Positions 52,921 to 60,993 of a stretch of DNA of 64,000 nt are shown piece after piece. A model generated the notes under the pieces. That model was not told the origin of the DNA. It worked only from the letters and a program-made list of their open reading frames with translations, and made no database searches. Source of the stretch: SABI01 sp963676605 (lineage in GTDB: Bacteria > Spirochaetota > Spirochaetia > Sphaerochaetales > Sphaerochaetaceae); the NCBI GenBank assembly GCA_963676605.2, contig CAXXSP010000030.1, positions 18,852 to 82,851 on the forward strand, given 5' to 3'. The first letter of the stretch is position 1. Each line of letters begins with the position of its first letter. Made by a program: the position numbers and the translations under genes.

Positions 52921-53940
52921 TTACTTGATAGCTCTGATCTGCTCGTAGTAGGTACCCCACTTGTCGCCGAATCTTTCGTCAACGACCTTCTTCACTGATG
53001 CTCTGAATGCGTCGATATCAAGACCCTGTTCGGGGCCGATGACGGTCATGCCTCTGTCAGCCAGAGTCTGGAGACCTTCAGCTTCACCGTCAAGGACGTA
53101 GTTGGAAGCCCAGTCACGGGTCTCTGCTGCAACCTTCTCGAAGATAGCCTTGTTCTCGTCTGAGAGGCTCTTCCAGACGTTCTCGTTGATAACAACAGGT
53201 TCTGCACCCATGATGTGACCGGTAAGCATGACGTAGTCCTGTACATCGTTAAGGTTATGAGTGACAAGAACACTTACAGGGTTCTCCTGACCGTCTGCAA
53301 CGCCGGTTGAGAGTGCGACAGGTACTTCAGCCCAGTCGACAGGTACTGCGATTGCGCCCATGCCTTCTACAGCTGCCATGTAGATGTCAGCGGGGATAGC
53401 ACGGATCTTGCGGCCTTTGAGATCTGCCGGTGAATAGACAGGATTGTTTGTGGTGAGTTCACGTGTTCCGAAGTAGAAGGAATAGAGGATTCTCACGTTT
53501 CTTTCAGCAATCAGTCTTTCATTCATTTCCTGAATGACCGTAGATGTGGCAGGATCGGTAGCCTTGAGGAGGTGGTCGACATCACGATACAGGAACGGAG
53601 TGTCGAACAGTCCGAGGTCGGAAAGGATCGTTGAGAGTCCGCCGAAGGTGTTGTGGTGGAGTGCGACTGATCCCTGAGAGACCATTTCCGCCATCTCTGT
53701 GATGGTACCGAGCTGGCTTGCAGGATAGACTTCGATCTTGATGGCTCCGCCGGTTTCTTCCGCGATTCTGTCAGCGAAATAGTCAGCCTGAAGGCCGTTC
53801 GGGCTGTTTTCAGCATTCATGTGTGCATACCGAAGTACAAGCGGTTTTTCAGGAGTAGGTCCTGTTTCGCCAGCACCCTGAGCAAACACCATTGAGCCGA
53901 CCATGAGCAGTACGAGTAGTACAATCATTCCTTTTTTCAT
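52921..53940 (-). CDS. dctP: TRAP transporter substrate-binding protein (DctP type)
   Basis: Periplasmic receptor of the TRAP system, 339 residues with signal peptide MKKGMIVLLVLLMVGSMVFA-QG. DctP features are VLRYAHMNAENSPNGLQADY, GGAIKIEVYPASQLGTITEM, FDTPFLYRD and the carboxylate-binding Arg region DLKGRKIRAIPADIYMAAVE with VDWAEVPVALSTGVADGQEN. The start is ATG 53940, with AAGGAGA ahead. It is bracketed by stem-loops. The conserved Arg favours an acidic ligand. Confidence 0.94.
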   Translation of the reverse strand: MKKGMIVLLVLLMVGSMVFAQGAGETGPTPEKPLVLRYAHMNAENSPNGLQADYFADRIAEETGGAIKIEVYPASQLGTITEMAEMVSQGSVALHHNTFGGLSTILSDLGLFDTPFLYRDVDHLLKATDPATSTVIQEMNERLIAERNVRILYSFYFGTRELTTNNPVYSPADLKGRKIRAIPADIYMAAVEGMGAIAVPVDWAEVPVALSTGVADGQENPVSVLVTHNLNDVQDYVMLTGHIMGAEPVVINENVWKSLSDENKAIFEKVAAETRDWASNYVLDGEAEGLQTLADRGMTVIGPEQGLDIDAFRASVKKVVDERFGDKWGTYYEQIRAIK

Positions 53941-53976
53941 ACATATTCTCCTTTTTGTATGTTCTGTTTTGAATAA

Positions 53977-53993
53977 GGGAGTCCGAGGGACCC
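53977..53993 (-). promoter_or_regulatory. Stem-loop before the TRAP binding-protein gene
   Basis: On the minus strand GGGTCC pairs with GGACTCCC (one bulged T) around a CTC loop, between the transketolase stop and the dctP ribosome site. Confidence 0.5.
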
Positions 53994-53996
53994 GCA

Positions 53997-54956
53997 TTAT
54001 TTTCTTCTTTCTTTTTTTTCTATCGAACGCTTTGCAGCGTCCACGATATTCTGAATTGACATCCCGTAGGTATCGAGCAGTTCATCAGGGAAACCCGATT
54101 CACCGTAGGTGTCCTGAAGTCCGAGACGGACGAGGGCTGCCGGGGTCTCATCGGCGATAAGCTCTGCGACTGCGCTCCCGAGTCCTCCGATGACGGTATG
54201 GTCTTCGACAGTGACGGCGCATCCGGTTTCCTCAAGAAGGGCTGAAATACCGGTGGTATCGAGAGGTTTCACCGTGGCGACTTCGACAACTTTCGCACCG
54301 ATACCCAGCTTCTTCAGCTCTTCTCCTGCCTTGATGACACGGTTCAGAACGAAGCCGTGGGCAAGGAGCGTGACATCGCTGCCGTGGTCGGAAATGATTC
54401 GTGCCTTTCCGAGAGGGAACTCTGTTCCGTCCGGGAAGACCTTTTCTTCCTTACCGTTCCCGATTCTGATATAGACCGGTCCCTCGATATCGACACTGGC
54501 TTTCATCGCCTGACGTACCTGATCCCCGTCTGCAGGGCAGAGGATCGTGAATCCCGGGATCGTCCTGAGAAGGCCGACGTCTTCAATGAACTGGTGGCTA
54601 ACCCCTTCGCGGTGACCTCCGAAAATCCCTCCGTTCGCTCCGACGAAGCGTACTTTGAGCTTCGGGTAGGCAACAAAGGTTCTCATCTGCTCGCAGGCTC
54701 TCATAGTGAGGAATCCGGCATAGGTGCAGATATAGGGAGTAAGTCCGCTGGTAGCGAGACCGGCGCATACGCCGACTCCGTTCTGCTCGCTGATTCCGAG
54801 TTCGACCACTCTTTCAGGCCACCGGTCAAGGAACGGCTGTCCCTTGACGACCAGAAGGGAGTCTGTCGATACGAATACGATATCTTCACGCTTCTCAGCG
54901 AGATCAATCAGTCCGTTGGTGAAACCCGCGCGGGTATTGTCTATCGGCGCACTCAT
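53997..54956 (-). CDS. Transketolase, C-terminal subunit (split type)
   Basis: Pyrimidine-binding and C-terminal domains of a two-gene transketolase, 319 residues. The catalytic Glu is in VVELGISEQNGVGVCAGLAT, followed by CEQMRTFVAYPKLKVRFVG, GGHREGVSHQFIEDVGLLRT and the C-terminal domain VVEVATVKPLDTTG, AVTVEDHTVIGGLGSAVAEL. It overlaps the N-terminal subunit gene by four bases. Full-length transketolase is encoded separately at 13659, so this pair is probably specialised for the substrate brought in by the TRAP system. Confidence 0.95.
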   Translation of the reverse strand: MSAPIDNTRAGFTNGLIDLAEKREDIVFVSTDSLLVVKGQPFLDRWPERVVELGISEQNGVGVCAGLATSGLTPYICTYAGFLTMRACEQMRTFVAYPKLKVRFVGANGGIFGGHREGVSHQFIEDVGLLRTIPGFTILCPADGDQVRQAMKASVDIEGPVYIRIGNGKEEKVFPDGTEFPLGKARIISDHGSDVTLLAHGFVLNRVIKAGEELKKLGIGAKVVEVATVKPLDTTGISALLEETGCAVTVEDHTVIGGLGSAVAELIADETPAALVRLGLQDTYGESGFPDELLDTYGMSIQNIVDAAKRSIEKKERRK

Positions 54957-55777
54957 GCTTCACCTCCAAGTTCTACCATTGCCTGTGCATATTCTTCGTC
55001 TGTATAGACTCTTTTGTGCCATGTGTTATCGCCGATCATGAATGAAAGGCCCTGTCCCTTGACCGTTTTCGCGATGATTGCAGAGGGTCTGTCAGTCACA
55101 GCCTTCGCTTTCTCCACCGCATCAAGGATCTGAGCGATGTCATGTCCGTCGATGCTCTGGACGTGCCAGCCGAACGATTCCCACTTTTCTGCAATCGGAT
55201 AGGGTCCTGAAACCTCTTCTACCGATCCGCCGCTCTGGTAGTTGTTGTTGTCGACAAATACGGTGAGCTTATCCATCTTATGGTGGCTTGCCGCCATGGC
55301 AGCCTCCCAGATCAACCCTTCACCGAGTTCACCGTCACCGGTGATCACATAGACTCTGTAATCCTTCTTCTTGATCTTTCCTGCGAGTGCCATGCCGAGT
55401 CCAACCGAGACACCGTTTCCGAGAGAACCAGTCGTTGCGTCAAGACCGGTGGTCTTCAGCTGATACGGGTGTCCCTGGAGGTGACTGTTGAGATATCTCA
55501 GGGTAAGAAGCTCTTCAGGATCGTAGAAACCCTTACGGGCAAGTGCGGAATAGAGAGCCGGGCATGCATGCCCTTTAGAGAGGACGAAACGGTCTCTGTC
55601 TTCCCAGTCCGGGTCGTCTTCTCTGATATTCAGTACTTCAAAATAGAGAGCAGCGATCATATCGGCAGCGGAGAAGGAGGGGGAAGGATGTCCATCTTTC
55701 GTCCTGTATACCATCTCCACGACATCCTTGCGGATCTGTCGCGCCTTGTCTTCAAGATAGGCGATATCAGCAGACAT
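54953..55777 (-). CDS. Transketolase, N-terminal subunit (split type)
   Basis: Thiamine-diphosphate pyrophosphate-binding half, 274 residues: DGHPSPSFSAADMIAALYFE, RFVLSKGHACPALYSALARK, LDATTGSLGNGVSVGLGMAL, the metal/ThDP motif VITGDGELGEGLIWEAAMAA and VDNNNYQSGG. The first gene overlaps it by one base (TGATG). It functions as a heteromer with the C-terminal subunit encoded next. Confidence 0.95.
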   Translation of the reverse strand: MSADIAYLEDKARQIRKDVVEMVYRTKDGHPSPSFSAADMIAALYFEVLNIREDDPDWEDRDRFVLSKGHACPALYSALARKGFYDPEELLTLRYLNSHLQGHPYQLKTTGLDATTGSLGNGVSVGLGMALAGKIKKKDYRVYVITGDGELGEGLIWEAAMAASHHKMDKLTVFVDNNNYQSGGSVEEVSGPYPIAEKWESFGWHVQSIDGHDIAQILDAVEKAKAVTDRPSAIIAKTVKGQGLSFMIGDNTWHKRVYTDEEYAQAMVELGGEA

Positions 55778-56439
55778 CAGTTCGCCTCCATCATGTTTTT
55801 CACCATCTCAATGCCGAGAGCGGGAGAGGAGAGAACAGTTTTGCCTGTCAGATCTATCAGCGGCTGCTGCATACGGCCCATGGAACCCTGAGCAAGCAGA
55901 ATGACATCACAGGTCTGAGCGACCTTCTGAGCTGTCTCTGCGATGAGACGGTCGTGAGTCTCCGCATCACCTTTCGTGATCGCGCTGAAAGCACCCTCTG
56001 CAAGGCCTGAGACAGTTGTGATCTTCTTGCCTGCTTCCTCTGCACACATCTGCAGGAGCCGGATCGTGGGGTCCAGGGTGGTCGGAACAGTAGCAAGGAC
56101 AGCAATCGAATCAGTCTTCTCCACTGCAAGTCGGCACATCGCCTCGTCAATACGGACAACAGGAACAGGCATGAACTCCCGTGCACCGTAGACCGCATCA
56201 CCGATTGAGGAACAGGTATTCAGAATAAGCTCGGCACCTGAAGCGACGGCGATCTCGTAATACCCGTACAGACGGCGTTTTACTGCCTTCGTCAGTTCAC
56301 CGGCTTTGATGATATCTGCAATCATGCTGTCATCAAGGATGTTCATCACTTCGTATCCCGGAAGAGCTTCCGTCAGAAGATCTGAAAGTGGTTTCACCAA
56401 TGCTGCGCCTGTATAAATTGCTGCTATTTTATGACTCAA
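55777..56439 (-). CDS. Aspartate/glutamate/hydantoin racemase-family protein
   Basis: First gene of the TRAP/transketolase cluster, 220 residues. Family features are HKIAAIYTGAALVKPLSDLL, the first catalytic Cys region LILNTCSSIGD, and VPVVRIDEAMCRLAVEKTDS followed by AVLATVPTTLDPTIRLL. The second Cys expected in the loop near residue 190 is missing: the sequence is VILLAQGSMGRMQQPL. One-base acid/base catalysis as in two-Cys racemases is therefore unlikely, and an isomerase or decarboxylase-like role is possible. TTG 56439 is chosen because AAGGAG is six bases upstream; ATG 56469 lies in the operator-like palindrome. Confidence 0.82.
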   Translation of the reverse strand: MSHKIAAIYTGAALVKPLSDLLTEALPGYEVMNILDDSMIADIIKAGELTKAVKRRLYGYYEIAVASGAELILNTCSSIGDAVYGAREFMPVPVVRIDEAMCRLAVEKTDSIAVLATVPTTLDPTIRLLQMCAEEAGKKITTVSGLAEGAFSAITKGDAETHDRLIAETAQKVAQTCDVILLAQGSMGRMQQPLIDLTGKTVLSSPALGIEMVKNMMEAN

Positions 56440-56460
56440 AACAAACTCCTTTACATCTAC

Positions 56461-56481
56461 ATACGACATCAGACGTCATAT
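56461..56481. promoter_or_regulatory. Operator-like palindrome ahead of the TRAP/transketolase cluster
   Basis: ATACGACATC and GACGTCATAT are inverted around a central A, eight of ten positions matching. It sits just downstream of a minus-strand TATACA (-10 candidate, 56488-56483). GTGAAA/TTTCAC boxes recur nearby between 56500 and 56560. The GntR protein of this cluster is the obvious candidate to bind. Confidence 0.5.
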
Positions 56482-56584
56482 GTGTATAGTGTGTTTCGGA
56501 AATGTGAAACTGTCAAGAAAAAATTTCACCTTTTTATGAACATATGTGAAAACGTGGTAATTATCTGAAAACAGTGCAGAAAAG

Positions 56585-56613
56585 TTGTCGAGGGGCGGTT
56601 TCTCCTGTATAGT
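56585..56613 (+). promoter_or_regulatory. Promoter of the VOC gene
   Basis: TTGTCG (56585-56590), a 17-base spacer and TATAGT (56608-56613), followed by GAGGAGGCGGCT before ATG 56643. Confidence 0.65.
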
Positions 56614-56642
56614 TACTAGGTGAAGTACACGAGGAGGCGGCT

Positions 56643-56999
56643 ATGAAATTCTGCTGGACAACACTATTCGTTGAAGATATGGAGAGATCCCTCTCGTTTT
56701 ATACCGGGGTTATCGGGCTGAAACTGAACAGGAGATTTCAACCTCCGATGGGAGGAGAGATCGCGTTCCTCGGGGAAGGTGATACCGAGCTTGAACTCAT
56801 AGTTCGCCCCGGATCGGGGAGCAGCGAAGCGATCACTCTTGGATTCGCTACTGACACACCCCTTGAAGAAGCCATGGAAATGGTGAAGGCAAAGGGTATT
56901 CAGATAGAGAGCGGTCCGTTTCAGCCGAATGATCACATACAGTTCTTCTATCTCAGGGATCCTGATAACCATAAAGTTCAGATATCTTACAGCTTCTGA
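56643..56999 (+). CDS. VOC-superfamily (glyoxalase/bleomycin-resistance-like) protein
   Basis: A 118-residue protein with two beta-alpha-beta modules: WTTLFVEDMERSLSFYTGVI, LKLNRRFQPPMGGEIAFLG, TELELIVRPG, and IQFFYLRDPDNHKVQISYSF. At the position of the usual C-terminal metal-ligand Glu it has Gln (KVQISY), and the first-strand His is Thr, so canonical glyoxalase I activity is doubtful. It is divergent from the racemase gene and has its own promoter. Confidence 0.85.
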   Translation: MKFCWTTLFVEDMERSLSFYTGVIGLKLNRRFQPPMGGEIAFLGEGDTELELIVRPGSGSSEAITLGFATDTPLEEAMEMVKAKGIQIESGPFQPNDHIQFFYLRDPDNHKVQISYSF

Positions 57000-57118
57000 T
57001 GTGACTGAATGATGTACAGAACATAATTCTCCACCTTTGATAATTTCCACGATGAGAGTGGCATCCTGAGGTGGAATGGTGTAGAATCTGGAAAAAGGTT
57101 AAGGTGAACATTAAGGCG

Positions 57119-58258
57119 ATGAATAGTTTCAAGGAACAGGTGTCACGGTACGTGGCTTTTCTCACTTTCAAGGCGGATGAGGATATCAGGCGGGAAACCT
57201 ATCGGGTGAACCTGCGGCGTCTGGTGATGATTGGTCCCATCTTCTTCTTCATGGAACTCGCCCTTCTCCCGATCGAACAATATCTGCTGGGAGTGAAACA
57301 GGTCCTTATTGTTTTTCTCATAGCGAACGCTGTGATCTATCCCTTTGTGTATCTAGTTTCCAAACGCCAGGAGGAGAGACCCGAGTGGCTGCTCCGGCTG
57401 GCAATCTACGCCTATATCCTTACGATCGTGGGTCTTGGATCAGGTCTTTCCCTGAAGGGTCTTATGAGCACTGACCTGGTTCATGTCTTCCTGATGACCG
57501 TAGTGTCGATTTCCATCTTTTTCATTCTGCCGGCTCTCGGTCATCTTGTCATTCTCCTTCTTTCCATCATTCCCTACCTGCTCATCTATCCCCATCTGCT
57601 GATTCACCAAGAGATACGGTTTGTTATCCTGAATAATGTCATTGTATTTACTGTCATTTCCTGGCTTCTCGGCCGTCTTGTGTACTCTGCATCAACAAGG
57701 ATGTATACAGACAGGAAGATACTGGAGGAGCAAAATGCGCTTCTGGCAGACATGGCTGTCAAAGACCCGTTAACCGGACTGCTGAATCATGGAGCTTCAC
57801 AGGACCGCCTGAGGCGGGAGATCGAAATCGCACGGGATACTCGTGAACAGCTCTCCATTATCCTGTTCGATATCGATGACTTCAAAGGGATCAATGATGT
57901 GAATGGACACCTGACCGGAGATGAAGTTCTCAGGCAGATCGCAGTTCTTGTCAAGGAAGCTGTAGATGAAGATGATGAAGTGGGCAGGTATGGTGGAGAT
58001 GAGTTTATCATCATTATGCCCCATACCTCAGTGCAGGGAGCGCGCGTCACCGCATCCAAAGTCTGGCAGGTGGTTGAGTCTGTGAAGATAGAGGATACCG
58101 ACCTCTCCGTCACCCTGAGCGGAGGCGTTCATACCCTGGAAGAGATCGGCACACGGGAAACCGATGAGACCGCGACAGAGATTATCGCTCAGGCGGACGG
58201 AAAGCTCTTCAGTGCAAAGCGACGGGGAAAGAATCGATTCATCTCTGATGCTGTCTGA
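57119..58258 (+). CDS. Membrane-bound diguanylate cyclase (GGDEF)
   Basis: Makes cyclic di-GMP. The N-terminal half has about six membrane helices (LVMIGPIFFFMELALLPIEQ, VLIVFLIANAVIYPFVYLVS, LAIYAYILTIVGLGSGLSL, FLMTVVSISIFFILPALGHL and others), then a short helical linker (YTDRKILEEQNALLADMAVK). The GGDEF domain follows: DPLTGLLNHGASQDRLRREI, FDIDDFKGINDVNGHLTGDE and the intact active site RYGGDEFIII. No RxxD inhibitory site is visible before it. ATG 57119 or GTG 57104 could be the start; neither has an ideal ribosome site. Confidence 0.92.
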   Translation: MNSFKEQVSRYVAFLTFKADEDIRRETYRVNLRRLVMIGPIFFFMELALLPIEQYLLGVKQVLIVFLIANAVIYPFVYLVSKRQEERPEWLLRLAIYAYILTIVGLGSGLSLKGLMSTDLVHVFLMTVVSISIFFILPALGHLVILLLSIIPYLLIYPHLLIHQEIRFVILNNVIVFTVISWLLGRLVYSASTRMYTDRKILEEQNALLADMAVKDPLTGLLNHGASQDRLRREIEIARDTREQLSIILFDIDDFKGINDVNGHLTGDEVLRQIAVLVKEAVDEDDEVGRYGGDEFIIIMPHTSVQGARVTASKVWQVVESVKIEDTDLSVTLSGGVHTLEEIGTRETDETATEIIAQADGKLFSAKRRGKNRFISDAV

Positions 58259-58286
58259 TACGCGAAGCGCCACGTTTTCTTTCGGA

Positions 58287-58316
58287 TTGAACCTGATCCC
58301 TCTTCCGTGTAATACT
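58287..58316 (+). promoter_or_regulatory. Possible leaderless promoter of the 58326 gene
   Basis: TTGAAC (58287-58292) and TAATAC (58310-58315, spacer 17) or AATACT (58311-58316) lie nine to ten bases before ATG 58326, which has no ribosome site. Confidence 0.35.
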
Positions 58317-58325
58317 GTTTTCTCT

Positions 58326-58688
58326 ATGGAAGATAAATCTAAAAAATATGTGGAAACCATTCAGATGATACGGGATACCAGTGAGAAGATGGGACGGAGA
58401 TTCACCGAAGGCTCATCTCAGCATACTCTCATGGTGCACCGTGCCCGTGCACTTATGATAGCTGAGACCTGTATCGTGTCTCCTGATGACCGGTCGTACT
58501 CTCTGGAGGACCTCCAGAGTGCATTGCCTCCCCTTGAATCGATCGTGAGCAAGAGTTCGAAGGCGCAGGAGAAATTCAAGATCTGGCACGGCCATTACGG
58601 CCGGCTTCAGGATATGATCGAGGCGCTGCAGTACGCTCAATCATGTATGAGCAGAGAGATCGAGAGAATAGCAGAGACGGGAAACTGA
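58326..58688 (+). CDS. Helical cytoplasmic protein of unknown function
   Basis: A 120-residue, mostly helical protein: MEDKSKKYVETIQMIRDTSE, HTLMVHRARALMIAETCIVS, FKIWHGHYGRLQDMIEALQY. No signal or membrane segment and no family recognised. ATG 58326 is chosen as the first Met at which the sequence becomes protein-like; the upstream frame runs into the cyclase gene. It ends 36 bases before panE. Confidence 0.65.
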   Translation: MEDKSKKYVETIQMIRDTSEKMGRRFTEGSSQHTLMVHRARALMIAETCIVSPDDRSYSLEDLQSALPPLESIVSKSSKAQEKFKIWHGHYGRLQDMIEALQYAQSCMSREIERIAETGN

Positions 58689-58724
58689 TAATCCCTTCTC
58701 TCAAAGTGTGAGGAGGCATATCCT

Positions 58725-59741
58725 ATGAGACTGGCAATCTATGGTGCGGGTTCACTTGGAACGGTTCTGGGGGCATACCTGAGTATGAAGGGTGCGGCTG
58801 TGGACCTCATAAGCAGGAACCGGGCTCATATCAAAGCACTGCAGGATCGGGGTGCACACATCGTGGGAGCAGAAGAATTCACTCAGAGCGTACATGCTCT
58901 GCTCCCCGAAGAGCTGGAAGGAACCTACGATATCATCTTTCTCCTCACCAAACAGCAGGAGAATCGGGCCGTGGCCCGATTCCTTACAGACTATCTTTCT
59001 CCTGACGGGATGCTCTGCTCCCTGCAGAACGGACTGCCGGAAACGGAACTGATAGAGATTCTCGGAGAGAATCGTGTCTCAGGCTGTACGGTAGGATGGG
59101 GGGCAACCCTCCTTGAGAGCGGAACAGTGGAGCTTACAAGCAATTCTGATACATTTTCCTTCAATCTCGGATGTTCCTCAAGTAAAGGAGAGGCAAGGCT
59201 TAAAGAGATCGAATCTCTTCTTTCCCTGATGGGACAGGTCACGATCGAAGATAACTTCATCGGCGCACGGTGGTCGAAACTTCTCATCAATGCCGCCTTC
59301 AGCGGCACCGCTACACTCTTCGGTACGACCTTCGGCGGTGTTGCTTCAGACAGGAAGATGAGACGAGTCGCTCAGCTTGTGCTGAAAGAGACGCTCGACA
59401 CGGCCAAAGCCGCGTCAGTCACGATAGAACCTGTGCAGGGCAAAGATATTGTGAGTCTGTTTGATTACCACACGAAGATAAAACAGAAGATCAGCTTCTT
59501 CCTCATTCCTTTCGCACTGAGTAAGCACAGAGACCTCAAACCGAGTATGCTGCAGGATATAGAGAAGGGCAAACCCTGTGAGATTGACGCTATCAACGGT
59601 GTGTTATCCCGTGAGGGGAAAGCTGTCGGTGTGGCAACACCTGTGAATGATCTCATCGTTGAACTGATCCACAGGATCGAGAGCAAGGATCTGGAACCGG
59701 GAAAGGAGCATATCGTGTTCTTTGAATCTTATCTCTCCTGA
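58725..59741 (+). CDS. panE: 2-dehydropantoate 2-reductase
   Basis: NADPH-dependent ketopantoate reductase of pantothenate synthesis. The nucleotide-binding start is MRLAIYGAGSLGTVLGAYLS, followed by VDLISRNRAHIKALQDRG. FLLTKQQEN holds the family Lys, QNGLPETELIEILGENRVSG and VTIEDNFIGARWSKLLINAA the catalytic Lys region, and PSMLQDIEKGKPCEIDAING the C-terminal substrate site. Length 338. TGAGGAGG precedes ATG 58725. The other pantothenate genes are not in this window, and several paralogous reductases share these motifs, so the exact substrate is probable, not certain. Confidence 0.87.
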   Translation: MRLAIYGAGSLGTVLGAYLSMKGAAVDLISRNRAHIKALQDRGAHIVGAEEFTQSVHALLPEELEGTYDIIFLLTKQQENRAVARFLTDYLSPDGMLCSLQNGLPETELIEILGENRVSGCTVGWGATLLESGTVELTSNSDTFSFNLGCSSSKGEARLKEIESLLSLMGQVTIEDNFIGARWSKLLINAAFSGTATLFGTTFGGVASDRKMRRVAQLVLKETLDTAKAASVTIEPVQGKDIVSLFDYHTKIKQKISFFLIPFALSKHRDLKPSMLQDIEKGKPCEIDAINGVLSREGKAVGVATPVNDLIVELIHRIESKDLEPGKEHIVFFESYLS

Positions 59742-59809
59742 TACATGAACGTCGCGACTCTCGTGGGCCATGTGGTATTTGTATACCGTTTTGGTGACCT
59801 TTTTCCGAC

Positions 59810-59846
59810 AAAAAAAAGGTAACTACTTGTTTTCTTAAGTAATTAC
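59810..59846 (-). terminator. Intrinsic terminator of tRNA-Asn
   Basis: On the minus strand GGTAATTACTT and AAGTAGTTACC form an 11-base stem (one G.T pair) followed by seven T (plus-strand A at 59810-59816). Confidence 0.88.
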
Positions 59847-59859
59847 CTCAGTGTTTTAG

Positions 59860-59932
<73 letters not shown>

Positions 59933-59958
59933 ATGCTCGGTTCGTTCGAACAATGGCT

Positions 59959-59987
59959 AATGTATCTGAATCTTCGACTCATGTCAA
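59959..59987 (-). promoter_or_regulatory. Promoter of tRNA-Asn
   Basis: On the minus strand consensus TTGACA (59987-59982), a 17-base spacer and TACATT (59964-59959), between galE and the tRNA. Confidence 0.75.
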
Positions 59988-60008
59988 GCTGTTTTCAGGG
60001 ATTTGTTC

Positions 60009-60974
60009 TCATCCTTTATAGGCTTTCCAGGTGGTCTCTATGATTTCATGCAGGGAGCTGTGCCGGGCACTCCATCCGAGGGTTTCCTTTGCAAGGGAAC
60101 TTGAAGCAACGAGCTTTGCCGGGTCTCCATCTCTCCGCGGTGCGATATGAGAGGGGATGTCGATTCCAGAGACCTTTTTCGCCTCGTCAAGAATCTCCTT
60201 CACAGAAAGACCTGACTCGCTCCCGAGATTAACAACCAGAGATTCGTTTTTCTCCATAAGGAATTCAGCTGCTTTCACATGAGCATCAGCAAGGTCTGAG
60301 ACATGGACGTAATCGCGGATTCCGGTCCCGTCCGGGGTGGGGTAGTCATCACCGAAGATCTCCAGACGTTCTCTTTTTCCTATTGCCGTCTCCATGACGA
60401 CAGGAATCAGATTCGCAGGGTTTTTCTCAAGCCCTTTCATTCTTCCCTGTCCGTCATATCCGGCGGCATTGAAGTATCTGAGGGAGACGTAGTTTGATCC
60501 TTTCAGTGTATGAAACCATTCGAGGTTCTCTTCTATCGCTCTCTTTGTATACCCGTAGTAGTTCATCGGACTCGTAGGGTGCTTCTCATCTATGGGGATA
60601 TAGACCGGTTCTCCGTAGACAGCTGCAGAGGAGGAGAGGATGAAATTTTTAATTCCGTGAACGTCACAGAGGCGGATCATATTGAGGGAGCCCGTGATGT
60701 TGTTATGAGCATATTTCGCAGGATCCGTCATCGATTCGCCTGCTGCTTTGAAAGCAGCGAGGTGAACAAGGACGTCCCAGCCTTCACAAAGCACACCGTC
60801 GAGGGCTTTCTCGTCAAGAATCGATCCTTCGTAGAGCGTCGTTCCCTCCTGGATATTATCTCTCAGTCCAGAAGAGAAATCATCGAAGATTCCGACTTTG
60901 TAGCCTTTGTCCAGGAACGCAAGGGCTACGTGTGTTCCGATATAGCCGGCTCCGCCGCATAAGAGTACTTTCAT
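60009..60974 (-). CDS. galE: UDP-glucose 4-epimerase
   Basis: Interconverts UDP-glucose and UDP-galactose. Extended SDR of 321 residues: NAD site VLLCGGAGYIGTHVALAFLD, FDDFSSG, VLVHLAAFKAAGESM, catalytic SSSAAVYGEP with YYGYTKRA (Tyr and Lys), RYFNAAGYD and GTGIRDYVHVSDLADAHVKA. It follows a phosphomannomutase gene by 19 bases. Together they supply activated sugars for cell-surface glycans and galactose breakdown, with galM at 12224. Confidence 0.95.
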   Translation of the reverse strand: MKVLLCGGAGYIGTHVALAFLDKGYKVGIFDDFSSGLRDNIQEGTTLYEGSILDEKALDGVLCEGWDVLVHLAAFKAAGESMTDPAKYAHNNITGSLNMIRLCDVHGIKNFILSSSAAVYGEPVYIPIDEKHPTSPMNYYGYTKRAIEENLEWFHTLKGSNYVSLRYFNAAGYDGQGRMKGLEKNPANLIPVVMETAIGKRERLEIFGDDYPTPDGTGIRDYVHVSDLADAHVKAAEFLMEKNESLVVNLGSESGLSVKEILDEAKKVSGIDIPSHIAPRRDGDPAKLVASSSLAKETLGWSARHSSLHEIIETTWKAYKG

Positions 60975-60993
60975 AATTCTACTTTTCCTTCTG

